From: CG2-30-40-21 sp043806395
Lineage (GTDB): Bacteria > UBA9089 > CG2-30-40-21
Direction of reading: 5' to 3'
NCBI GenBank assembly: GCA_043806395.1
Contig: JAZDHC010000243.1
Coordinates: forward strand, 1 to 9,072
Length of the DNA stretch: 9,072 nucleotides
The translations under genes were made by a program, and so were the position numbers. Position 1 is the first letter of the stretch. Each line of letters opens with the position of its first letter. The notes beneath the pieces are model-generated. The model ran no database searches. It was not told where the DNA came from and worked only from the letters and a program-made list of their open reading frames with translations. Positions 1 through 5,361 of the stretch are shown one piece after another.

Positions 1-1
1 T

Positions 2-145
2 TGTATTGTGTTGCTGTTAATTTTCAGTTCCGTAATAGCCATATTTGAGGTGCCCGATAGGCATATTTATTGACTTAAATTACAGTTGAAAACTATCTTA
101 TTTTTGAGTGCAAAAAGTCCCGTTTGGTCTGAAACACTACAAACT
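2..145 (+). other. possible decayed upstream part of the first permease gene
   Basis: In the reading frame that starts at base 2, the translation gives a hydrophobic stretch (VIAIFEVPDRHIY), a TGA stop at 71-73, and then LKLQLKTILFLSAKSP and ETLQTI. This resembles in layout the periplasmic-domain end of the intact permease at 3509-4657, where IIIPLST is followed by NLEIVILTDGKPDALQDEI. The frame then closes at a TAA near 182, while the permease C-terminus continues in another frame from 133. I read this as the preceding part of the same gene, broken by a stop and a frameshift. The similarity is weak and judged by eye, so this is inference. Confidence 0.3.
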
Positions 146-657
146 ATCACGAAATACTCAGAATCAAAAATAAAATCATAACTATTCTTCAAGAAAGGTA
201 TGGAAGAGATAAACATTTTATGATGTTTCCTAATAAATGTTTTCTTGAGAAATATGAAGAGCATTTCCGTTCCTTTAATATATTTATTGCAAGGATTGGA
301 TGTGTGAGCGTAATTGGAAGCATTATTTTCATCTTAAGTATGATGTTGCATTCCGTCTCCACTCGTACTTCTGAAATTGGTATTCGTCGTGCAATAGGAG
401 CAAGAAAAAAAGACATACTCTTTCAATTCCTGAAAGAAGGGCTAATTATTACTGGTAAAGGGGGAATAGGGGGAATAATATTAGGATTATTGACTGTGTA
501 TCTTTTAGGTAAATATACAGGTTGGGAGATGGTGGTCCCAATCCATGGGCTATTTCTCAGTGTATTGGCAATAGGAATTATTGGTATAATTGGCGGTATT
601 TATCCAGCCATGCATGCAGCAAATATCCCACCTGCTGTGGCGGTTAAATATGAATAA
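133..657 (+). pseudogene. C-terminal remnant of a MacB/FtsX-type ABC transporter permease
   Basis: The reading frame is open from a TGA at 130-132 and its first ATG is at 220, but homology-like sequence (ILQERYGRDKHF) begins before that ATG, so 220 is probably not a true start. What remains is the end of the periplasmic domain and the last three membrane segments. The FtsX-family signature TRTSEIGIRRAIGARKKDI is followed by a membrane hairpin and the terminal motif GGIYPAMHAANIPPAVAVKYE, written here in two parts: GGIYPAMHAA and NIPPAVAVKYE. The same two motifs occur in the permease at 3509-4657 (RYKEIGIMRACGAKRQTI and YYPAMMAASISPCEAIR). MacB-type permeases are about 380-410 residues; only about 175 codons are open here. 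The stop codon overlaps the start of the TolC-like gene by 8 bases. The gene is truncated on its 5' side by decay, or split by assembly error. An open reading frame from 220 alone would encode 145 residues. Confidence 0.65.
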
Positions 658-1422
658 AAGTATTGTTTTAGCCTTCATATTCTTCCTTCTGCAATCAACC
701 TATGCCATAGTTTCAGATGCAGGCTTACATTCCTATATCCAATCTGCCCTTGAAAACAACCCAGACCTCAAATCCGAGCATCTCTCCCTATCTCAAAAAG
801 AGACTGAATTTGTTAAAGCCAAAAAACAAGAATTTTACCCGGAGATAGTGATGAGTGGCATAGTTGGTGGAAAATCCAAGAAAACCGAATGGATAAAGGA
901 ATACGAAGGAATTGAACGGAAACAAATAACCAATACCAAAGAAAAATCATCTGTGGAACTTGATTCATCCATCTCCAGACCCCATCCCTTTGGTGGCAAA
1001 GTAAATCTAAACCTCAAAATGACTGAAGGCTTAACCACGAGCAATCAAGATACATGGGAGGCAAGTCTGAACTCCGAAGAGCCCCTTTCAAAATCTGCCC
1101 GCCAACTTCTTAAAACCCCTTTCTTTGATGAACAGCTACAGCTTGATACTGCTAAATTAAACTTAGAAGAAAAGATAAATGACATAATCTCTGAGTCGTA
1201 TCAAATAAGGATATATGCCTATCAGAGAAAATATATGAAATAGCAAAGATAAAGCATCAGCGGGGGCTTATCTCTGCCAAAGACCTGTTGGAGTATCAAA
1301 CAGATGTATTTCGTAAACAAAAGAGCATTCAAGATGAGCAAACAGATTTATTCCTTGAATATGTAAAACTACTTAAAATCACAGGAGAGTTATATTATGC
1401 CTACAAAAAAGATATATTTTAG
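650..1422 (+). pseudogene. TolC-like outer-membrane efflux protein, frameshifted and shortened
   Basis: The outer-membrane channel of a tripartite efflux system. I start it at ATG 650, inside the end of the permease gene, because the product then opens with a clean signal peptide (MNKSIVLAFIFFLLQSTYA) and the typical TolC-family N-terminus HSYIQSALENNPDLKSE. An open frame begins at ATG 590, but that would add 20 residues before the signal peptide. The frame stops at TAG 1241-1243 after 197 residues. Family-like sequence continues at once in the -1 frame: IYEIAKIKHQRGLISAKDLL, then EYQTDVFRKQKSIQDEQ and LFLEYVKLLKITGEL, ending at TAG 1420-1422. One extra A in the AAAA run at 1228-1231 would join the two. 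Even joined, the protein is about 257 residues, where TolC-family proteins usually have about 420-450, so roughly one of the two internal repeats is missing. The end overlaps the adaptor start by 26 bases. A pseudogene is most likely; a sequencing indel could explain the frameshift but not the short length. Confidence 0.75.
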
Positions 1423-2635
1423 GGTTATTTTCAGCCTCATTTTTATCATTATTGGCTGGATATTGTGTAATACCTATCATAGCCTGAAACAAGAAAAGGA
1501 AATCCCTGAGGTAACAACTGTCTTGGTAGGTAAGGGTAACATACGGCAAAAGATTGGGTTAAACACAAAGGTGCAGGAAAAAGAGGTAGTAAATATCACC
1601 AGCTCTATAGAAAAGGGTATCGTTGATAAGAGTTTTGTAAAGATGGGGGATTTCGTTGAAAAAGGGCAGGTATTAGTAGAGTTAAGGAAGGATGAGTTGA
1701 TTAATACCCTGAAAAAGGCGGAGCTTGACCTTGAACAGATACGGATAAAAGAGGCATTGCTAAGGGATATTTTAAGACACCCGGAGGTAATAGAGAAAAA
1801 TGAGGAGAAAAAGAAAATAGAGTGGAATCTGACACAGGCAGACCGTTCTCTGGAGGATGCAAAGGAATTATCTGCAAAACAGGCTATTGCCTACCGTGAT
1901 GTGGAAAAGCAGGAATTAGAGGTGAAAGAGGTACGGATGAACCTGAATAGAGTTATCAGAGAGATTGAGGAATTGATTAAAAAGCTGGAAAGCCAGAAAA
2001 AAGAGTTGGCTGTTGAAATCCCTACCCTTAACTGTCGTATTGCTGACCTGAAAGAGCAGATTAAAAACTGCGTGGTGCTATCCCCTATTTGTGGGATAGT
2101 CAGAAAGGTGGATGTAGAAAAAAATAAAAAGGTGGAATATGGCACTGTGCTTTTAAGTATTGGTGATCAGTCTGAACTGATAGCCAGAGGCAGCCTGAAG
2201 GAGGCTAATTTCTTCTTGGTCAAGCCGGGGCAGAGGGTAGAATTAAGCTCAGAGTCGTTGGGAAAGGTATTTAACGGTAAGGTATTAAAGATAATTCCAG
2301 CCTATACGGTGGGCAAGGAAGAAAAAGATGGCGGTTGGGAGGTTGTCTGTTCGATTAATGATTCTGAGCAGGACTTAAGGATAGGGATGGAGCTTTCTGG
2401 TGAGATTATTATCAAGGAAAAGGCATCCGGCAATATCCTTATCCCACCTGAGGCGTTGTATGAGGAGGATTGTGTTCTGGTAGTCGAAAAAGGGCGGATA
2501 AGAAAGAAGAAGGTGATGCTCGGCGAGGCGACGACTGACCAGATTGAGGTGGTTGATGGGCTCAAGGATAGGGAAAGGGTGATTGTTCAATATCCGGAGG
2601 ATGTAAAGGAAGGGATGAGGGTGAGGGTGAAGTAA
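1397..2635 (+). CDS. periplasmic adaptor (membrane fusion protein) of a MacA/HlyD-type efflux system
   Basis: A 412-residue protein that should bridge the inner-membrane ABC transporter and an outer-membrane channel. Residues 8-25 form a single N-terminal membrane anchor. Residues about 67-97 form the first half of a lipoyl (biotinyl-like) domain (GIVDKSFVKMGDFVEKGQVL). Residues about 98-225 are a long, charged, heptad-rich alpha-hairpin. The second lipoyl half follows at 226-256 (LSPICGIVRKVDVEKNKKV), then a beta-barrel at about 257-340 and a membrane-proximal domain up to VKEGMRVRVK. This is the usual MacA domain order and a normal length. AGGAG at 1383-1387 lies about nine bases before the ATG. 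The gene overlaps the end of the broken TolC-like gene and is followed by the ATPase after 156 bases of palindrome-rich spacer. It belongs to the MacA-like branch of adaptors; the exported substrate cannot be told from sequence. Confidence 0.9.
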   Translation: MPTKKIYFRVIFSLIFIIIGWILCNTYHSLKQEKEIPEVTTVLVGKGNIRQKIGLNTKVQEKEVVNITSSIEKGIVDKSFVKMGDFVEKGQVLVELRKDELINTLKKAELDLEQIRIKEALLRDILRHPEVIEKNEEKKKIEWNLTQADRSLEDAKELSAKQAIAYRDVEKQELEVKEVRMNLNRVIREIEELIKKLESQKKELAVEIPTLNCRIADLKEQIKNCVVLSPICGIVRKVDVEKNKKVEYGTVLLSIGDQSELIARGSLKEANFFLVKPGQRVELSSESLGKVFNGKVLKIIPAYTVGKEEKDGGWEVVCSINDSEQDLRIGMELSGEIIIKEKASGNILIPPEALYEEDCVLVVEKGRIRKKKVMLGEATTDQIEVVDGLKDRERVIVQYPEDVKEGMRVRVK

Positions 2636-2640
2636 CGGAG

Positions 2641-2660
2641 GGCGGACATTCCTGTCCGCC
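2641..2660. repeat. short perfect palindrome after the adaptor gene
   Basis: An 8-bp perfect inverted repeat (GGCGGACA, loop TTCC, TGTCCGCC) that begins 5 bases after the adaptor stop codon. It could form a stable hairpin in RNA, but no T run follows, so it is not a standard intrinsic terminator. It looks like a short dispersed intergenic palindrome; copies elsewhere in the genome cannot be seen from here. Confidence 0.7.
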
Positions 2661-2697
2661 ATTCATGGTTGGGAATTCCACCCCATACACCCGCCAG

Positions 2698-2754
2698 CAG
2701 GGGACACAGTAGGGGCAATCCTTTGCGGTTGCCCTCTTGTTCCCTCTACCCCTG
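2698..2754. repeat. nested palindromic element between adaptor and ATPase genes
   Basis: The core is GGGCAATC (2713-2720), loop CTTTGC, GGTTGCCC (2727-2734), an 8-bp stem with one G-T pair. Outside it, CAGGGG (2698-2703) pairs with CCCCTG (2749-2754), and GGGACA pairs imperfectly with TGTTCCC, so the whole 57 bp can fold into one long hairpin. The core has the same layout, loop length and flanks (AGGGGCA before, TGCCCTC after) as the element at 3454-3479, so the two are probably members of one repeat family. No terminator-like T run follows. Confidence 0.7.
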
Positions 2755-2791
2755 ATAATGTGAGACAAAACAAAGCAGAGGAGGCAAGACA

Positions 2792-3490
2792 ATGATTGAA
2801 ATGAAAAATATCACCAAGTCCTACCAATTAGGTGAATCAAGGGTGGAGGCATTAAAAGGGGTGAATATAAGCATTCTGGAGGGTGAGTTTGTGGCGATTA
2901 TGGGGCCATCAGGAAGCGGCAAAAGTACACTCCTGTCCATTACAGGCTGTCTGGATATACCTACAAGTGGCAGGTATGTTCTGGATGGGAAGGATGTCTC
3001 CTTGCTGAATGATGATGAACTGTCACTACTTCGGAATGAAAGAATCGGGTTTGTGTTCCAAGCATTTCATCTGTTGCCGAGATTTAATGCACAAGAGAAT
3101 GTGGAGTTACCATTGATTTACAAAGGGACTGACAAAAAGGAACGGGCTGAATTAGCGAAATCTTGCCTTGAACATGTGGGATTGGTCCATAGATTAAAAC
3201 ACCTGCCTGCAGAATTATCTGGCGGTGAACAGCAACGGGTAGCCATTGCCCGGGCATTGGTCAATTCACCAAGGCTTATCCTGGCTGATGAGCCTACCGG
3301 GAATCTGGATTCAAGCTCAGCACAAGAGGTTATGAATATACTCTCCATGCTCAATGAGGAGAAAAAGATGACTGTTCTATTGATTACGCATAATCCATTG
3401 GTAGCAGAAAGGGCAAGGAAAACATATTGTTTGAAGGATGGGCGGATAGATGTAGGGGCAGACCTATGTGTCTGCCCTCCTATTATTTGA
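2792..3490 (+). CDS. ABC transporter ATP-binding protein, LolD/MacB type
   Basis: A 232-residue ATPase that should power the permease encoded next door. It has Walker A GPSGSGKST (38-46), the Q-loop glutamine at 90 in FVFQAFHLLPRFN, signature LSGGEQQRVAIARA (142-155), Walker B LILADEPTG (162-170) with catalytic E167, and the switch histidine H200 in LLITHN. All catalytic motifs are intact. The LolD/MacB family is recognised by the opening IEMKNITKSYQLGE and by the phrase GCLDIPTSG. AGAGGAGG at 2777-2784 lies seven bases before the ATG and supports this start. The last 12 residues (VGADLCVCPPII) are not family sequence: they are encoded by a palindromic element at 3454-3479 inserted at the gene end, just after the usual final motif LKDGRI. 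The tail lies outside the catalytic core, so activity is probably kept. Confidence 0.93.
   Translation: MIEMKNITKSYQLGESRVEALKGVNISILEGEFVAIMGPSGSGKSTLLSITGCLDIPTSGRYVLDGKDVSLLNDDELSLLRNERIGFVFQAFHLLPRFNAQENVELPLIYKGTDKKERAELAKSCLEHVGLVHRLKHLPAELSGGEQQRVAIARALVNSPRLILADEPTGNLDSSSAQEVMNILSMLNEEKKMTVLLITHNPLVAERARKTYCLKDGRIDVGADLCVCPPII
3423..3449 (+). repeat. 27-nt direct repeat, copy A (end of ATPase reading frame)
   Basis: This copy encodes the end of the ATPase family region (YCLKDGRI). It matches copy B at 3479-3505 in 23 of 27 bases, with the last nine (GGCGGATAG) identical. The copies lie 56 bases apart and flank a 29-base palindrome-bearing segment. Confidence 0.8.
3454..3479. repeat. 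palindromic element forming the ATPase C-terminal codons
   Basis: The perfect 8-bp stem GGGCAGAC (3456-3463) and GTCTGCCC (3470-3477) encloses the loop CTATGT. It is read through as the ATPase codons for GADLCVCP. It shares the flanks AGGGGCA and TGCCCTC and the 6-nt loop with the element core at 2711-2735. The stem differences between the two copies are paired changes, so folding is kept. Confidence 0.8.
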
Positions 3491-3505
3491 AGAATAGGCG
3501 GATAG
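3479..3505 (+). repeat. 27-nt direct repeat, copy B (former end of ATPase gene)
   Basis: A noncoding copy of 3423-3449 with four differences, three of them G in copy A to A in copy B. Read in the frame matching copy A, it still encodes a plausible ATPase end, YYLKNRRIANENI followed by TGA, which would overlap the permease start at 3509. This suggests copy B is the original 3' end and was displaced by the inserted palindrome. Confidence 0.75.
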
Positions 3506-3508
3506 CCA

Positions 3509-4657
3509 ATGAAAATATATGATTATCTCTATTTAGCCAAAAAAGATCTACTTGATTCCAAACTACGCTCCGGGCTTATCATCCTGTGTATCTGCATCGG
3601 TGTATTAAGTGCCACCATCAACCTGTATCACACATCAAAAAGGCAAGAAGAGCTTTTGTCCTCACTTACTAACCTCGGCAGTCAAATGGTCTCTATCTGG
3701 ATACAGGATGAGGGGATTGGCTTAAAGGATGTGTCGTTTCTTTCAGATTATTGGATACACACCTGTTATCAAATCTCTGACCAGAAGGATATAAAATACC
3801 TGAGAATGGAAAAAAAAGCAGTATCAGTAGTGGGAACTGTGCCTGAATACAAGGCAGTCCATTCCCTCAGGCTCAAAAACGGCAGGTTTATATTACCGGG
3901 TGATATTAAAGAAAAAAGGCGGGTTTGTGTGGTTGACAGCACCATTAGTGATGAGTTAAGAATACGGGTAGGGGGGGAAATCAAGATTGGCGAGGATGGG
4001 TTCAGGGTAATTGGAATAGTTACAAGTCAAGGGATGACACAAGGGCAGATAATTATTCCATTGTCAACGAATAATGAGGCAATTTCATCCACAAAAAGGA
4101 ATCTGGAGATAGTTATCCTGACCGATGGGAAACCGGATGCCTTGCAAGATGAGATACAACGGATATTGAAGTCCAGATTCCCGGATAAGAAAAAGAAGGG
4201 CAAGCAATTTAATCTTGATAATGAAAGATTTATGGTTTCCACCGCAGAGGGGCTATTGGAGATAATAAAAAACCAGCAATGGACAAGCAGGATGATTGTT
4301 CTGGGGATAGGGCTGGTAACCTTAATCTTAGCTGGTGGTGGGATAGTGAACCTGATCATGCTTGCGGTACGGCAGAGATACAAGGAGATAGGGATTATGC
4401 GAGCCTGTGGGGCTAAGAGACAAACCATATTTTATCTTTTCCTGCTGGAGGGTGTTCTTTTGTCTCTGTATGGGTTAGTCTTGGGTGGTGGTGTAGCCTT
4501 CTTTTATGTCGGGTTAACGGATGGTGTGAGATTTCACCTATTTTCAGATGCCTTCTTCTGGTCAGCCATTATCTGTTTACCACTTGGGCTTTGTGGGTAT
4601 TATCCGGCTATGATGGCAGCATCTATTTCGCCTTGTGAGGCAATAAGAGAAGGGTAA
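3509..4657 (+). CDS. MacB/FtsX-type ABC transporter permease
   Basis: A 382-residue inner-membrane permease without a fused ATPase, partner of the ATPase just upstream. It has the MacB layout: cytoplasmic N-terminus, first membrane segment at about 22-40, a periplasmic core domain at about 41-255 (with IGIVTSQGMTQGQIIIPLST), then three segments at about 261-287, 307-335 and 348-372. The FtsX signature RYKEIGIMRACGAKRQTI lies at 290-307 and the terminal motif YYPAMMAASISPCEAIR at 364-380. Length is normal for the family. The ribosome binding site is weak (AGGCGG at 3496-3501, seven bases before the ATG) and lies in the repeat copy B, so translation may once have been coupled to the ATPase stop codon. 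Transporters of this class pass substrates from the periplasm through the adaptor to the outer membrane, or extract lipoproteins; the substrate here is unknown. Confidence 0.9.
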   Translation: MKIYDYLYLAKKDLLDSKLRSGLIILCICIGVLSATINLYHTSKRQEELLSSLTNLGSQMVSIWIQDEGIGLKDVSFLSDYWIHTCYQISDQKDIKYLRMEKKAVSVVGTVPEYKAVHSLRLKNGRFILPGDIKEKRRVCVVDSTISDELRIRVGGEIKIGEDGFRVIGIVTSQGMTQGQIIIPLSTNNEAISSTKRNLEIVILTDGKPDALQDEIQRILKSRFPDKKKKGKQFNLDNERFMVSTAEGLLEIIKNQQWTSRMIVLGIGLVTLILAGGGIVNLIMLAVRQRYKEIGIMRACGAKRQTIFYLFLLEGVLLSLYGLVLGGGVAFFYVGLTDGVRFHLFSDAFFWSAIICLPLGLCGYYPAMMAASISPCEAIREG

Positions 4658-4682
4658 AAATTCCTTGAGATGAAAAATGTAG

Positions 4683-4711
4683 TTGACAATAGAGGTTGAA
4701 TAGGTTATAAT
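4683..4711 (+). promoter_or_regulatory. consensus sigma70 promoter
   Basis: TTGACA (4683-4688) and TATAAT (4706-4711), both perfect to consensus, are separated by the ideal 17 bp. Transcription would start near 4717-4719, exactly where the inverted-repeat leader begins. It lies in the gap after the permease gene and points to the four-gene cluster at 4934-8896. Confidence 0.85.
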
Positions 4712-4713
4712 AT

Positions 4714-4903
4714 TTTCACCTGTGCAATCGGAAACAAGGAATATATCCACAGATTATACCGATTAAGTTGATGGAGATTAAGTAAAGATGTGGAGAGTAG
4801 AGAATGGGGCAGTAATTTCTCTATTGTTCTTTCCTCTATTCTTTTTATTTATCTGTGTAATCTGTGAAATCTGTGGATTAAATCTTGATTGCACAAGTCG
4901 AAA
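4714..4903 (+). repeat. ~190-bp inverted-repeat element forming a structured 5' leader
   Basis: The outer arms TGTGCAATC (4721-4729) and GATTGCACA (4887-4895) are perfect; with one mismatch and one bulge they extend to 4714-4729 and 4887-4903. A second pair, ATCCACAGATT (4745-4755) and AATCTGTGGAT (4868-4878), is a perfect 11-bp match. An inner pair, TAGAGAA and TTCTCTA, surrounds a 12-nt loop near 4798-4823. An 8-nt direct repeat GATTAAGT is at 4761 and 4776. The arms nest, so the RNA could fold into one long stem-loop. It encodes no protein that I can support. It could be a MITE-like dispersed repeat or a regulatory leader; no clear target duplication flanks it, and it matches no riboswitch I recognise. 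Confidence 0.7.
4851..4877 (+). repeat. three tandem 9-nt repeats
   Basis: Three consecutive copies of the unit ATCTGTGNA (fifth-from-end bases fixed, only position 8 varies: T, A, G). They lie in the right arm of the leader element and pair partly with two degenerate units in the left arm (TCCACAGAT, TATACCGAT). Confidence 0.75.
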
Positions 4904-4910
4904 GCTTTCG
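4899..4910. repeat. 12-bp perfect palindrome before the ribosome binding site
   Basis: CGAAAGCTTTCG is fully self-complementary and lies 10 bases before the strong Shine-Dalgarno sequence of the next gene, partly overlapping the outer arm of the leader element. It could be a two-fold protein binding site or a small RNA hairpin; no function is shown. Confidence 0.5.
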
Positions 4911-4920
4911 CTCTTCAATA

Positions 4921-4928
4921 AAAGGAGG
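4921..4928 (+). promoter_or_regulatory. strong ribosome binding site for the four-gene cluster
   Basis: AAAGGAGG ends five bases before ATG 4934 and eight before ATG 4937. Both starts are possible and differ by one methionine; the second has the more usual spacing. Confidence 0.8.
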
Positions 4929-4933
4929 AACAG

Positions 4934-5350
4934 ATGATGAGAATATTATTTGTTACTATGTCTCTTGTTTTGTTTTTCTATACAGGTGTCGAGGCTCAGG
5001 AAGCCTTACCACAAATAAATATTGTCAGTGTGCCTTCGATGATACCAAGGGTAAATGGTGATCAGATATCCTATAAAGCCCTTCAAGGGACACAGTTTGT
5101 GATTCGTGCTGAGGATGCTGCCGGAATAGCCCATATTTTAGTAAAGATTGATGAAGGGGAGTTTGAACCATATACCAAGCCAATAACCCTCTCCTCTGGC
5201 AAACATATCATTGTCGCAAAGGCTCAAAACACAACAGGATTATGGTCAAATGAATACAAGATTAATGTCTTGATAAAAGATAGGCATACAGGCATGATTA
5301 TTGGACTATGTGGCATATTCTTTTTGATAGTGGCACATTTGGCAGGATAA
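4934..5350 (+). CDS. small exported protein with an Ig-like (OmpL47-like) domain and C-terminal anchor
   Basis: A 138-residue protein of unknown function. Residues 1-21 form a signal peptide ending at VEA, and the mature part begins QEALPQINIVSVPS. Residues about 50-112 look like one beta-sandwich domain of the OmpL47 or Ig-like kind: GTQFVIRAEDAAGIAHILVK, DEGEFEPYTKPITLSSGKH and VAKAQNTTGLWSNE fit the usual pattern of a subject strand, an imagined 'force' on the body, and a closing 'other parts' phrase. Residues 119-137 form a hydrophobic C-terminal membrane segment (GMIIGLCGIFFLIVAHLAG). It should therefore sit in the inner membrane with its domain in the periplasm. It is the first gene after the promoter and structured leader. 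Its stop codon overlaps the ribosome binding site of the next gene. The domain call is by pattern only and moderately sure. Confidence 0.8.
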   Translation: MMRILFVTMSLVLFFYTGVEAQEALPQINIVSVPSMIPRVNGDQISYKALQGTQFVIRAEDAAGIAHILVKIDEGEFEPYTKPITLSSGKHIIVAKAQNTTGLWSNEYKINVLIKDRHTGMIIGLCGIFFLIVAHLAG

Positions 5351-5355
5351 GGAGG
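5349..5355 (+). promoter_or_regulatory. ribosome binding site that fixes the start of the DUF362 gene
   Basis: AAGGAGG overlaps the preceding stop codon and stands six bases before ATG 5362. The same reading frame is open from an ATG at 5308, but that start lies inside the previous gene and lacks a good site, so 5362 is preferred. Confidence 0.85.
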
Positions 5356-5361
5356 TTTTTC

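Noticed and set aside
590..649. Upstream ATG start for the TolC-like gene
   Set aside because: It lies inside the permease frame and would place 20 non-signal residues before a clean signal peptide; ATG 650 fits better.
1223..1243. Programmed -1 ribosomal frameshift in the TolC-like gene
   Set aside because: No X XXY YYZ slippery heptamer is in phase there and TolC-type genes are not known to use it; a simple indel explains it.
2641..2660. Intrinsic terminator after the adaptor gene
   Set aside because: A strong stem but no following T run, and the operon appears to continue.
2723..2759. Promoter before the ATPase gene (TTGCCC with GATAAT)
   Set aside because: The spacer is 19 bp and the -35 is poor; the match is within chance for this AT-rich stretch.
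4027..4428. 133-codon minus-strand open frame
   Set aside because: Antisense to the well-supported permease, with no ribosome binding site or recognisable domain; likewise the other minus-strand frames in the window.
4851..4877. CRISPR-like short repeats
   Set aside because: The units are 9 nt and directly abutting, with no spacers and no cas genes.
4741..4878. DnaA boxes or a replication origin in the leader element
   Set aside because: ATATCCACA and TGTGGATTA each differ from the DnaA consensus, and they belong to inverted arms of a repeat; no dnaA or dnaN gene is nearby.
5308..5361. Upstream start for the DUF362 gene
   Set aside because: It overlaps the Ig-like gene in another frame, while ATG 5362 has an AAGGAGG site at ideal spacing and the family-like N-terminus.
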